NCBI GenBank assembly: GCA_002381945.1
Contig: DFXY01000017.1
Span: forward strand, 1-58,461
Reading direction: 5' to 3'
Source: Bacteriovoracaceae bacterium UBA4096
Lineage (GTDB): Bacteria; Bdellovibrionota; Bacteriovoracia; Bacteriovoracales; Bacteriovoracaceae
DNA length: 58,461 bases
A program made the translations under genes and the position numbers. The notes below the pieces were generated by a model. That model was not told where the DNA came from. It searched no databases and worked only from the letters and a program-made list of their open reading frames with translations. Below are positions 33,190 through 41,497 of this stretch, piece after piece. The stretch's first letter is position 1, and each line of letters starts with the position of its first letter.

Positions 33190-33462
33190 ATGAAACTTCT
33201 CTTTTTAATACTCATAAGCTTTTCTCTTAATGCCTACTCAAAGGCATCCGGCGTCGTCTATAGAGTCAGATCAGTTGAAGCTGATAATGGCAAAGTCATG
33301 GTTACATTCTGGGAAAACAACCGGGTTTTTAGACTTGATAAGGACTCGAAGTTTTTACCATGTATAGAGAATGGATATAAATCAAAAAAGAAAGTGGTTT
33401 TAAAGTTGAATAAGAAGGCCCATGTGATCAGTGATTGTAAGCTTAAAGGGCCGCCGTTTTAG
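33190..33462 (+). CDS. Small exported two-Cys protein
   Basis: The 90-residue product has a signal peptide (MKLLFLILISFSLNAYS) and a basic mature domain of about 72 residues with two Cys (FLPCIENG, ISDCKLKG), 24 residues apart. GGAGG precedes the ATG. The mature sequence has the same plan as the gene at 33614 on the other strand: a D-x-KF segment, the first Cys, a basic stretch, then the second Cys. They may be distant relatives. Function unknown. Confidence 0.6.
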   Translation: MKLLFLILISFSLNAYSKASGVVYRVRSVEADNGKVMVTFWENNRVFRLDKDSKFLPCIENGYKSKKKVVLKLNKKAHVISDCKLKGPPF

Positions 33463-33613
33463 TGATTTATGTGCCAGTATTTTTTAATGTCCTGGCCTGA
33501 TCAAGACGTTCTGCAATCCTGCACGTTTGGTTATGATTGCTGTCCAAAACAGATCAGCAATCATTCCAAAGGTTCATAAACACACTCAACATTTCATTTC
33601 AGGAATTTAGGAC

Positions 33614-33907
33614 TTATTTTGTAAAAGTCATAAATCGCTCATCAGCTTTATAACCAGCATCCATCAAGAATTGAACGATGAGGGCGCGACAAGGGCGGGC
33701 GAAATGAAATTCTTTAAGTGACCCAACTGTTGATTTAATTCTGGCCTTACAATTTTGGGCCATAAATTTCTTATCTAGCGCCAGTTCCAGATTTCCATCG
33801 GTGGTTACCAAATAGAAGTCATTAGTGCTTTTAACGAAGTCGATAGTGGAAACTTCAGTGGCAGCGGCATAGGAAGACAGGGTTAAAAGGAGCAGTAAAT
33901 AGGCCAT
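33614..33907 (-). CDS. Small exported two-Cys protein
   Basis: The 97-residue product has a signal peptide (MAYLLLLLTLSSYAAA) and a mature domain with Cys in AQNCKARI and FARPCRAL, spaced about 20 residues apart, then a short C-terminal helix. It shares plan and some residues (DKKF before the first Cys) with the protein encoded at 33190. A TATATT box lies eight bases before the ATG, with AAGGG in between that could act as a weak ribosome site. Function unknown. Confidence 0.6.
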   Translation of the reverse strand: MAYLLLLLTLSSYAAATEVSTIDFVKSTNDFYLVTTDGNLELALDKKFMAQNCKARIKSTVGSLKEFHFARPCRALIVQFLMDAGYKADERFMTFTK

Positions 33908-33924
33908 ATTCCCTTAATATAGTG

Positions 33925-33950
33925 TGCACGATAAGAAAGATTATCGTGCA
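33925..33950. terminator. Perfect 10-bp inverted repeat between two minus-strand genes
   Basis: TGCACGATAA and TTATCGTGCA flank a six-base loop. It lies 16 bases after the stop of the 67-residue protein gene and directly upstream of the -10-like box of the next gene. It may end the first transcript or act as an operator for the second. There is no T-run on the minus strand. Confidence 0.45.
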
Positions 33951-33966
33951 GCGCGTTAGTGTTTTC

Positions 33967-34170
33967 TTAATTATTCAAATGAATCCGGCCCATAAACTCA
34001 TCCTGAGAAATCTTCCCCTTAATGATGGCCAATTTCGCCACAACCAAGGCTTCCTCATATAAGGGTTTTTCTTCGGCCGACACCAGGTTCAAATCGATAT
34101 GTTTATTGTCATTAGTTCCATTCGCTTTTACGACTCTTTTTAATAATTCAATGGCCTTGTCCAAATCCAT
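33967..34170 (-). CDS. Small protein, 67 residues, unknown function
   Basis: The product is an acidic, helical cytoplasmic protein with no Cys and no signal peptide (MDLDKAIELLKRVV at the start, EFMGRIHLNN at the end). The ATG at 34170 follows GGGGAGTAAAT, which decides the start over an upstream frame. It lies 81 bases after the 78-residue protein gene, separated from it by a hairpin. No family recognised. Confidence 0.5.
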   Translation of the reverse strand: MDLDKAIELLKRVVKANGTNDNKHIDLNLVSAEEKPLYEEALVVAKLAIIKGKISQDEFMGRIHLNN

Positions 34171-34189
34171 ATTTACTCCCCAAAATGAT

Positions 34190-34227
34190 AAAACCTTCAC
34201 CAGCTTTTTATCACGGGTGAAGGTTTT
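34190..34227. terminator. Hairpin after the 78-residue protein gene
   Basis: AAAACCTTCAC and GTGAAGGTTTT form a perfect 11-bp stem with a 16-base loop. It lies 24 bases after the stop of the gene at 34252 on the minus strand and can terminate in either direction because T-runs are part of both arms. Confidence 0.6.
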
Positions 34228-34251
34228 ATATCAATTGATGTAATTCAAAAA

Positions 34252-34488
34252 TTAAGCGGCCCGGGTTTCTACCTGTGGAATGGCCTCGTCAATCAGTTCA
34301 TTAATAGTAGTTTCATCTAAACCATCATACTGAGCGGCCTTGCAAATGACCTGTAACTTGGAATTTAGCTTTCCAATGTTCAGTCTTGTCTTGTGATCAG
34401 TCTCAGATTCAAGTATCGCTTCATGGATGAGATCGCGATACTGACAGACTAATGCCTCCTGGAAAGTTTCTAGATTACGCACGTTCAA
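34252..34488 (-). CDS. Small helical protein, 78 residues, unknown function
   Basis: The product is a soluble helical protein with two Cys (ALVCQYRD, LQVICKAA) and an acidic C-terminal part (TTINELIDEAIPQVE). The start is TTG, chosen because GGGAGG stands five bases before it. A GTG two codons later is possible. No signal peptide or known motif. It may be a small regulator or structural protein, but I cannot assign a role. Confidence 0.5.
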   Translation of the reverse strand: MNVRNLETFQEALVCQYRDLIHEAILESETDHKTRLNIGKLNSKLQVICKAAQYDGLDETTINELIDEAIPQVETRAA

Positions 34489-34680
34489 AATGGCCTCCCG
34501 GTTAATAGCATTTTTGCCAATAAGAGATTCTACTGGCGGAACGGTTATTAATCGGCAAAAACAGTCAGGTAATTAACTTTTAAATAGATAGATGTATTAG
34601 AATTAAAAAACCGTAATCCGGTAAGTTGTTGAGATTTTATCAAATGACAATAAAGCAAGGCATGTTACCATCTTTTTATC

Positions 34681-35601
34681 ATGAAAAACCTCGATAATTT
34701 CCTCTCTGAGGGCGAACGATTCATCCCCGGTAACCAAATTCAACTACGTCTGGGACTCATTGCTTTGTTACTTAATCGGAATGTCCTGATCGAGGATTTC
34801 CCAGGTATGGGAAAGACCACACTGGTAAAATACTTCGCCCGGGCCACAGGTCTTGAATTTCAGCGCATTCAATTTACGAGTGACCTTTTGCCATCAGATA
34901 TTGTGGGAGTTTCAATCTTTCACAAAGAAACAGAAAAATTCATCTTTAAACCCGGCCCGATATTTGGCGAATTGATTCTGGCCGATGAGCTCAACCGGGG
35001 AACACCCAAAACCCAAAGTGCACTTTTGCAGGCGATGGAAGAAAAGCAGGTGACTGTCGACGGTATCACTCATCCCCTGCCTGAACGTTTCTGTTTATTT
35101 GCCACCCAAAATCCAAGAGGGCAGTACGGGACCTATCCCCTACCGGAATCTCAGCTTGACCGCTTTCTCTTCAAATTCTCGATGGGGCATCTTACTAAGA
35201 AAGAAGAGATAGACTTACTGGTAAGTGGATCACGTAATGAGCTTCTGGAAAAGATGGGGCCATTGTTAGACCGGGCCCAGCTTAATAAATATCAAGCAGA
35301 CATCAAAGAAGTGACGGTTTCCTCATTGCTGCTTGAGTACCTGGTAGAAGTGCTTCAGGTAACCCGTCAAACTGAGGACGCTTTTGGCCTGAGTCCCCGT
35401 GCGGGGCTTGATCTGTTGGAAGCTTCACGGGCCTGGGCGATGTTTGAGAAACGCAACTTTGTTATTCCTGATGATATTCAGGCAGTTTTTCCATATGTGG
35501 CGGGACATCGAATGTATTCTCAACATGCATTGGCCTCTTCACTTGAAAACTTACGGGCAGAGGAATTCATCCGCCAAATTCCTTTTATCAAAGAAAAATG
35601 A
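34681..35601 (+). CDS. MoxR-family AAA+ ATPase
   Basis: The 306-residue ATPase has Walker A EDFPGMGKTT (about 38-47), Walker B LILADELNR (about 98-107), and the MoxR segments TPKTQSALLQAMEE and FATQNPRGQYGTYPLPESQLDRF, with the lid domain at the C terminus (GLSPRAGLDLL). MoxR proteins act as chaperone-like partners of VWA or DUF58 proteins and are usually linked to envelope or metalloenzyme maturation. It heads a three-gene unit with overlaps into DUF58 and transglutaminase genes. No Shine-Dalgarno sequence precedes the ATG; TACCAT lies nine bases upstream with ATGACA 16 bases before that. Confidence 0.93.
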   Translation: MKNLDNFLSEGERFIPGNQIQLRLGLIALLLNRNVLIEDFPGMGKTTLVKYFARATGLEFQRIQFTSDLLPSDIVGVSIFHKETEKFIFKPGPIFGELILADELNRGTPKTQSALLQAMEEKQVTVDGITHPLPERFCLFATQNPRGQYGTYPLPESQLDRFLFKFSMGHLTKKEEIDLLVSGSRNELLEKMGPLLDRAQLNKYQADIKEVTVSSLLLEYLVEVLQVTRQTEDAFGLSPRAGLDLLEASRAWAMFEKRNFVIPDDIQAVFPYVAGHRMYSQHALASSLENLRAEEFIRQIPFIKEK

Positions 35602-36473
35602 AAATCAAGGCCTGGTTTAAAAAACAAACCAAGAAGAAGGCCCGCATCTACATCCTTCCGACTCGTATGGGTGGTTACTTAAATGGCCTGATCTTTCTGA
35701 TGTTTCTTTTATCCCTGGGCTACAGTAATAACCTTCTGCTGATTTTTACTCTGATTCTATTTGGCTTTAATTTGTTATGGGTGATTCAAACTCATTATTA
35801 TCTCCATGCTTTAAGGCCCGATACCGTTGTGATTCATGACAGTTTTGCTGGCGAGAATGCTGTGGTGGAAATTAGCTGGAAATCAACGCCAGACGGTCCT
35901 CACCAGTGGGAGATAAGTCTTGAGTCTTATGCAGAAACTTTCAGATTAGGGCGCACAGGATTGGTGGCTTTTCCTAAGCGGGGAGTCTGGGATTTTTTTC
36001 ATCTGCAGCTAAGAACAGAAATGCCTTTCGGTCTTTATCGGGCCTGGATCTATCTTCCGATCAAGACACGGGCCTATGTTTATCCTGAGAAATTAAAAGT
36101 CTCCCCGCCGATTCAGGTTTTGCCTTCACTAAATGAAGGTGACATTTCTTCGCTCTTAAAAGGTCCTGATGATTATTTAAATCTAAGTTCCTATCAAGGT
36201 GAAGAATCCAGAAAAATATACTGGAAGCATTATGCCCGTTCAGGTGAGCTCTTAGTAAAAGAAGGTGAAGAATTCAAGACCCCTGAAATTCGATTTCACT
36301 TATCTTCCGATAATAAGGATAAGGAATGGGAACTTTCTAAAATGGCAACTCAGATGGTTCAATGCCTAAAAGCTGATACACCTTTCATGCTCGAAACACC
36401 CAGGTTAAAAACGAAACATGATAAAAGTGAGCGGCACTTGAAGGAATGCCTGAGGGAGTTGAGTCAATGTTAA
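35598..36473 (+). CDS. DUF58 membrane protein
   Basis: The 291-residue protein begins with a basic stretch, then two close membrane helices (about 25-65), followed by a soluble region with the DUF58 core GPDDYLNLSSYQGEESRKIYWKHYARSGELLVKEG in pieces: RxIxWKHYARSGELLVKE near residue 205-225. DUF58 proteins pair with MoxR ATPases. The start overlaps the MoxR stop (ATGA) and its end overlaps the transglutaminase gene by seven bases, so the three proteins are made together, probably as a membrane-associated complex. Confidence 0.88.
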   Translation: MKIKAWFKKQTKKKARIYILPTRMGGYLNGLIFLMFLLSLGYSNNLLLIFTLILFGFNLLWVIQTHYYLHALRPDTVVIHDSFAGENAVVEISWKSTPDGPHQWEISLESYAETFRLGRTGLVAFPKRGVWDFFHLQLRTEMPFGLYRAWIYLPIKTRAYVYPEKLKVSPPIQVLPSLNEGDISSLLKGPDDYLNLSSYQGEESRKIYWKHYARSGELLVKEGEEFKTPEIRFHLSSDNKDKEWELSKMATQMVQCLKADTPFMLETPRLKTKHDKSERHLKECLRELSQC

Positions 36474-38332
36474 GAACTGACTGGAAACAAAATATCGTTC
36501 TGCTGATGTTTGCCTTTTTAATGTATGAAATCCTGACCATCTCAACTATGACATTTGTCATTCTGGGGCTTATCGCTGCCGGTTTTCAGATTAAACTTCA
36601 TAGGTATCTCAGAAATTTTCTGGCCCTGGGAGTCTTTGCTTCCTACTGGATGACTTATGGGAAAATTATTGATCCAGAAGTGGGCCTTAACTTTTTAACC
36701 AGTATTATTGTTTTGAAAATTTTAGAAAAAGAAACTATCAGAGACCGTTACATGATTTTCTTTGGGCTCTTACTGCTCATTTCCGCTGGATCTCTTTTTG
36801 AGAAGACCCTTACTTATGTCATGTTCTTTGGTCTCTCTTTTCTAATGCTCATTCGGGATTTTTATTCTTATCTTGGTCAGAAATGGAGAGTCAAAGACAT
36901 CCTTCTGGCGGTGACCTGGGTGGCCCCCCTCACCTTTCTCCTTTTTTTTCTGGTGCCCAGACTTTTGAATCCTATCCCCTTTGGACATAATAAAACTGCT
37001 CCTGGTGAAATCGGCTACACCCCGGACGTGAATATTTCTCAGATTGATTCTCTGGCACCTAATCAGGGCCCGGTTTTTCAGGTGATGACAAATAAACCTC
37101 TTAAACAGCAAGACCTTTACTGGAGGGGAAACACTCTTTCTTATAACGACGGTTGGAACTGGATGCTAATGCCTCAGGACAATGAAGCACCAATGGATCT
37201 TTTAGGTGTGAGTCCGTCACCTTTAGAAATTAGACAAAACTTCCGGCTTTATAATCGCTCGGATTATTTTTTTGCCCTGGATGTACCACGGGTCATTACT
37301 TTTAACAGACAAGTATTAGGGTTGGGAAAGCTCAGAACTTTGCCTCAAAAGCGCTATCAGTGGATTCAGCGCTATGAGGTCATTGGAGGGCCTGGCCAGA
37401 AACTTGAGGATCCAGAACGCTTAGATCAGTATTTGCAGGTTCCTTTGCCCAAAAAAGAAAAGTCCCGGATTGCTCTCACTTTCACCGGTGTTACTGCAAC
37501 TGAAATAGAGCAATCAATCAGGCAATATTTTTTGAAAGAAAAGTTTTCTTATTCACTAAGTCCAGGTCGTAGTTTGAATTTTCAGGAATTCATGGATAAG
37601 AAGATCGGTTTTTGTTCTCATTACGCTTCGGCCGTGGCCCTGATTATGAGAGTTAAAGGCATTCCAACCCGTCTGGTCTCAGGTTATATGGGCGGCGGCT
37701 ATAATCGTTTTGCGGATTTTTATCTGATTTCTCAGAATGATGCCCATGTCTGGCTGGAGGCATGGACTAATGGTGAATGGAAACGCTTGGATCCCACTGA
37801 ATGGATTGCTCCTGACAGGGTTCGGTTAGGGGGAGAAGCCTTTATTGAGAGCGTTCAAGATAGTCGCCAGAGAGGTGCCTCTTTTTTACGTTTGCCTCGC
37901 TTTTTGGGAGATTTGAAGCTGTGGTTTGGTCAATGGGATTTTCTCTTCTATCAGTGGCTGGAAGAGATGGATTATCATACGCAAGATGCCTGGCTTTCGA
38001 GGCTCAAATTTAAACGACAGTGGTTATTTTCACTTATCCCAGTCCTCATGGTTATTTTCATGGGTCTTTATATGTGGTTTCTAAAGAAGCAAAACAAGAA
38101 GAAAAAAATTCATCATCATCAGGAGTTATGGGATCTTTTCTTTAATAGGCTCCAGAAGCAGGGAATTAGTCTTTCCAAGGTTTCATTATCTGAGAATGAA
38201 ATGCTTTTAAAGGGACTACAGGTCCCTAAGAAGGCCTTTATCATGTCTGCTTGGAGTGACTTGGTGAAAGTGAGTTTTCAGGATTCAGATCTTTGCCTGA
38301 AAGATCTAAGAAAAAAGATTAAAAAAATTTGA
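36467..38332 (+). CDS. Membrane-bound transglutaminase-like protease (TgpA type, DUF3488)
   Basis: The 621-residue protein has five to six N-terminal membrane helices (about 5-165), a periplasmic transglutaminase-like domain, another helix (about 515-540) and a cytoplasmic C-terminal tail. The catalytic triad is readable: Cys in KIGFCSHYASAVALIMR, His in NDAHVWLEAW, Asp in KRLDPTEW. TgpA of Pseudomonas has the same plan and sits with MoxR and DUF58, an essential envelope unit there. The ATG at 36467 follows GAGGGAG; an earlier in-frame ATG 21 bases upstream lacks a ribosome site. Confidence 0.92.
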   Translation: MLRTDWKQNIVLLMFAFLMYEILTISTMTFVILGLIAAGFQIKLHRYLRNFLALGVFASYWMTYGKIIDPEVGLNFLTSIIVLKILEKETIRDRYMIFFGLLLLISAGSLFEKTLTYVMFFGLSFLMLIRDFYSYLGQKWRVKDILLAVTWVAPLTFLLFFLVPRLLNPIPFGHNKTAPGEIGYTPDVNISQIDSLAPNQGPVFQVMTNKPLKQQDLYWRGNTLSYNDGWNWMLMPQDNEAPMDLLGVSPSPLEIRQNFRLYNRSDYFFALDVPRVITFNRQVLGLGKLRTLPQKRYQWIQRYEVIGGPGQKLEDPERLDQYLQVPLPKKEKSRIALTFTGVTATEIEQSIRQYFLKEKFSYSLSPGRSLNFQEFMDKKIGFCSHYASAVALIMRVKGIPTRLVSGYMGGGYNRFADFYLISQNDAHVWLEAWTNGEWKRLDPTEWIAPDRVRLGGEAFIESVQDSRQRGASFLRLPRFLGDLKLWFGQWDFLFYQWLEEMDYHTQDAWLSRLKFKRQWLFSLIPVLMVIFMGLYMWFLKKQNKKKKIHHHQELWDLFFNRLQKQGISLSKVSLSENEMLLKGLQVPKKAFIMSAWSDLVKVSFQDSDLCLKDLRKKIKKI

Positions 38333-38333
38333 G

Positions 38334-38528
38334 TTAATCGACGACTTTGAAATCAGCATCAATGACAGAATCTTTTTTTCTTTCAAAGGCCTTTTCAGGT
38401 TGAGCTGCTTCGGTTGCGTCTTTTTGTTCCTGATTTTCACGAATGGTCTTCATGACTCGATACATCTGAATAAAACGACGAATAAAATAAATCAGGAAAA
38501 TAACCAGAAGGATTTTGAGTAGTCTCAT
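38334..38528 (-). CDS. Small membrane protein, 64 residues
   Basis: A single N-terminal membrane helix (about 3-20, LLKILLVIFLIYFIRRFI) is followed by a charged cytoplasmic tail that ends in an acidic strand-like segment (VIDADFKVVD). This is the general plan of DUF4834-type small anchors, though I would not assign the family. AAGG stands before the ATG. The stop lies one base from the stop of the convergent transglutaminase gene, with no room for a terminator between them. Confidence 0.55.
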   Translation of the reverse strand: MRLLKILLVIFLIYFIRRFIQMYRVMKTIRENQEQKDATEAAQPEKAFERKKDSVIDADFKVVD

Positions 38529-38569
38529 GAGCTAACCTTAGTAGCTTGAAAGTGAAAAAGCAAAGTTTT

Positions 38570-40246
38570 TTAACTTTCTGATTCTTCTGAGCTTTCTTTC
38601 TCTTCATTTTCATCGGCCTTTTCCTGGGCTTCAGCTTCTAATTGAGCTTGCAGGGCCTTTTCTTTTTCAATCATTTTTGCTTCATTTAGCTTTTTGAACT
38701 GCTCAGTTTCATCGTTTAATTTTGCATCATGCTCTCTGAAGAAAACCGAATTCACATAATGCCTGAGAGATTTTTTATCTTGTTCCCCTATGGAATGTAT
38801 AAGACCGTGATACTCCGGGACTTTCCCCTGAGTCTTAGTCGGTTGGATATTTACAAACATTTCGACAGGAGTGTTTAGGTGTAAATTAAGCCCGATAGGT
38901 AAAGGTGTATCGCTCTGAATAATCATATCGGATTCAGATAATTTACAAACTTTTACTGAAACGAGGATCTCCCCGATTGAGGCCGGGCTGGTTTTCTTTA
39001 AGAAAACTTTTTTGTGCCCTTTGACTTTTGGCTTAGTCATCACAGATGAACCTGCAATCTTCTTCTCGTAAATCTCTGCCATACGCAGCAGGATTTCGGC
39101 CGAGAGTTCATGATCGGTTGCCATCAAGTGAGTGTAGTGCAACTGTGCCTGCATTTCCCGGGAGTTCATCTTACTATTGAACACAATTAAAAAAGGCTCG
39201 GTTCCTTCAAACTTTTTCTTGAGTGCCTGAACCAGTACTCCTAATTGCTCTGAAGTATTTTTAGGGTTTTTGACATCTTCTTTTTCAAGAGCAAAAGCAA
39301 TGACCTGAGGTTGAAGACGGTCCAGTTCTTCACCAATATCTACCAGATGTGGCACGCATCTTATGATGTAAGCATGTTTATCGGTTCTTGCCTGATGATC
39401 GTAGAAGTGAAAATCATGGTCTACGACTAGAACTTTCGCCTTCTTTTCCAGGGAGCTGGATAAATTATCATCCATCCATTTAGATAATTGCTTACGATGA
39501 TAAAGTATCAGGTCTTCGCGGTCTTGCTTTTTCTCTTTGATCTTTTCTTCATCCATACCTTCCGGCGGAAGGAAATCATCAATGAAGAGAAATTCTGCAT
39601 CCACGTTATATTTAAAATGATAAAACATGTTTGTGTTAGAAACTTCCTGGATGAAAAACTCTTTTGAAGGAACAACCCTGTTATTAGTCCAGTTATGGTT
39701 AAAGCGGATCCTGTCCCCTTTTTGCAGTTTTTGATCTGTCTCAAAATGGATACCATCCGAATGCACATATCCAATTTTAACCGGGATACCGGCTTCCCAA
39801 TCCTCACTTAATTTAGCGGTAGCAAAACCATGTTCGCCAATTTCTCCTGGAGCTATAAGTTTAGCGACGCTAAAAATGACATCGTAAATTTCTGCGCTCT
39901 TTATATGAGTGAGGTTAACTCCTGTAGCGATACTTTCTAATAACACTTCTGGCGGAGAGAGATAGTCAATAAGGCCAACTGTTGCGATTTTATGCTCTAA
40001 AGGTGTTCGTGTTATGATTCGTGCCAGGTGCAGGTAGTCCTGTGGCTGCTTGGAGAAATCAATAAATACAGCGGCCGGACGATTTCTAAAAACTTTTAAA
40101 AAAAGCGCCTGAATATTTTTTTCCTTACTCTCGTAGATTCGCTGAAAGTCGATATCAAGGCGGGTATGTTTTTTGAACTCCCCTAGTAGGGCCCGATAGT
40201 AAGCTTCATCATCTCCAAAATAATAAAACAACATTTTTGATGCCAT
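38570..40246 (-). CDS. Protein with two degenerate receiver-like domains and two beta domains, unknown function
   Basis: The 558-residue cytoplasmic protein appears to repeat one plan twice: receiver-like (about 5-130, with AAVFIDFS), beta domain (about 145-225, IPVKIGYVHSDGIHFE), receiver-like (about 265-390, KVLVVDHDFHFYDH), beta domain (about 415-510, ILVSVKVCKLSESDMI). A charged coiled-coil tail of about 45 residues follows. The beta parts recall PilZ, but lack the RxxxR and D/NxSxxG motifs. The second receiver has no Asp at the expected phosphorylation strand (VIAFALEK). A TATAAT box lies five bases before the ATG and no Shine-Dalgarno sequence is present. Confidence 0.6.
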   Translation of the reverse strand: MASKMLFYYFGDDEAYYRALLGEFKKHTRLDIDFQRIYESKEKNIQALFLKVFRNRPAAVFIDFSKQPQDYLHLARIITRTPLEHKIATVGLIDYLSPPEVLLESIATGVNLTHIKSAEIYDVIFSVAKLIAPGEIGEHGFATAKLSEDWEAGIPVKIGYVHSDGIHFETDQKLQKGDRIRFNHNWTNNRVVPSKEFFIQEVSNTNMFYHFKYNVDAEFLFIDDFLPPEGMDEEKIKEKKQDREDLILYHRKQLSKWMDDNLSSSLEKKAKVLVVDHDFHFYDHQARTDKHAYIIRCVPHLVDIGEELDRLQPQVIAFALEKEDVKNPKNTSEQLGVLVQALKKKFEGTEPFLIVFNSKMNSREMQAQLHYTHLMATDHELSAEILLRMAEIYEKKIAGSSVMTKPKVKGHKKVFLKKTSPASIGEILVSVKVCKLSESDMIIQSDTPLPIGLNLHLNTPVEMFVNIQPTKTQGKVPEYHGLIHSIGEQDKKSLRHYVNSVFFREHDAKLNDETEQFKKLNEAKMIEKEKALQAQLEAEAQEKADENEEKESSEESES

Positions 40247-40251
40247 AATTT

Positions 40252-40257
40252 ATTATA
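40252..40257 (-). promoter_or_regulatory. Consensus -10 box for leaderless start of the duplicated receiver-like gene
   Basis: On the minus strand TATAAT is followed by five bases (aaatt) and the ATG at 40246, so transcription should start at the start codon. No -35 consensus is found at the normal distance. Confidence 0.5.
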
Positions 40258-40272
40258 ACACGCCTTTAATTT

Positions 40273-40932
40273 TTAAGTGGATTTCAATAACTTAGGGTCC
40301 GCTAAATATTCCATATAGCCTTTAGATGCCAAGTCTTCATGAACTCCAAAGTGCTTCATTTGATGATCCCGGTAATGTTTCCCAACTTCTTTTTTCCAAA
40401 TATCTCTTCCGTAGGGATGAACTCTGGGTCCTTCCCCCTTCATTAGGCAGAGTATTTGATAGAATTGGCCATCTTCAAAAACCAGCTCTTCCTGAACGAG
40501 TGCCAACGGCAGTTTCCCTAAAAGTGCCCTTAATTCCAGGATCTTTCTATGTGGAGAGATGACGATTCTGGAAGTGGAATCAAGACTCGGGAGTAAATGA
40601 ATGATAATTTCACCAATCTCTTTTCCTCCCATTCCAGCAATGAAGATACAGTTTGAATCTGTTTCTATGATTAATTTCTGACCATGTTCGTGATGAATAA
40701 AGAGTTTGCCCTTAGTAATATACGAATCTTTAAGTCTCTTTTGAAGTTCACTAATAACTGGTGCAGATGGATCAACCAGATGAATGCTCTCTACCTCCTC
40801 CTCACTACGAAAAGACAGGCCCAACAAACCATGGTCACATCCAATATCCCAAATGTTTTTTTGTTTTTGGTGATAGCTTCTTAAGGCATTTAATCTGGCC
40901 GAAAGGAAGGTACTTACCTTAGAAGAACTCAT
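40273..40932 (-). CDS. TrmK-like tRNA (adenine22-N1) methyltransferase
   Basis: The 219-residue protein has LSARLNALRSYH at its start, the SAM loop NIWDIGCDHGLLGLS, HLVDPSAPV, and CIFIAGMGGKEIGEIII, the TrmK signature strand, followed by RIVISPHRK. TrmK methylates N1 of A22 in tRNA and is best known from Firmicutes. The frame is open 99 bases further upstream inside the winged-helix gene. I chose the ATG at 40932 because the family N terminus starts there, and the overlap of 14 bases with the upstream stop suggests coupling. Confidence is in the family, less in the exact target. Confidence 0.75.
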   Translation of the reverse strand: MSSSKVSTFLSARLNALRSYHQKQKNIWDIGCDHGLLGLSFRSEEEVESIHLVDPSAPVISELQKRLKDSYITKGKLFIHHEHGQKLIIETDSNCIFIAGMGGKEIGEIIIHLLPSLDSTSRIVISPHRKILELRALLGKLPLALVQEELVFEDGQFYQILCLMKGEGPRVHPYGRDIWKKEVGKHYRDHQMKHFGVHEDLASKGYMEYLADPKLLKST

Positions 40933-41344
40933 CATAATTTTGTCCGAACTGGGCATCCAATTCTTCTGTAAAAAATTTACGGACAAAGTACTGCCCCGAA
41001 CGGACGGTTTCAATGAATCCATAATTTTCAAGCACTCGAAGATATGTCCCCAACTCCTCTATTGATAAACCAAGATTGGTACAAAGGTCAGAATAAGAAT
41101 TTAAAGGCCCAATACCATGTGATTTATAAAGATTTGGGCGACACCACACCTGGCGATAAAGAAACATGAGAAGAGTGATTTCAGGCCGATTAAGTTTATA
41201 TTTTTGTAAGACGACATCAAAAAAAACATCTGGTATTTCGGAACTTAAGGCCATGGCATCTGGACGTGTAGAAGATTTCTGAGTCTCAGCGGTACTTTTT
41301 TTCTTCGTATGAAATTGTGAAAGGACGGAGCGAATATCTTCCAT
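40919..41344 (-). CDS. Putative winged-helix DNA-binding protein, 141 residues
   Basis: A polar, probably disordered N-terminal third (about 1-35) is followed by a helical domain that looks like a winged helix: LNRPEITLLMFLYRQVW, then LNSYSDLCTNLGLSIEELGTYLRVLENYG as a helix-turn-helix-like stretch, and a wing ending QYFVRKFF. AGGAGGATCC stands before the ATG. It could regulate or mark replication-type functions in the way DnaD- or replication-initiator-like wHTH proteins do, but I cannot assign it. It is upstream of and overlapping the TrmK-like gene. Confidence 0.55.
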   Translation of the reverse strand: MEDIRSVLSQFHTKKKSTAETQKSSTRPDAMALSSEIPDVFFDVVLQKYKLNRPEITLLMFLYRQVWCRPNLYKSHGIGPLNSYSDLCTNLGLSIEELGTYLRVLENYGFIETVRSGQYFVRKFFTEELDAQFGQNYDEFF

Positions 41345-41497
41345 AGGATCCTCCTACATATGATTATCCTTAATATTACTTCAGAATTCAATAGATCTAA
41401 TTGACTTGCAAAGACTGCCCGATAAAAAACATTTCGCTCAAGTTTTAAGCTTTTTATTCCGATGTGAAAGAGTCAGTTAATAAAAGGAGCAAGTCAA

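Noticed and set aside
33463..33613. Possible small RNA in the gap between two exported protein genes
   Set aside because: I found no promoter-terminator pair or stable structure, only unstructured sequence.
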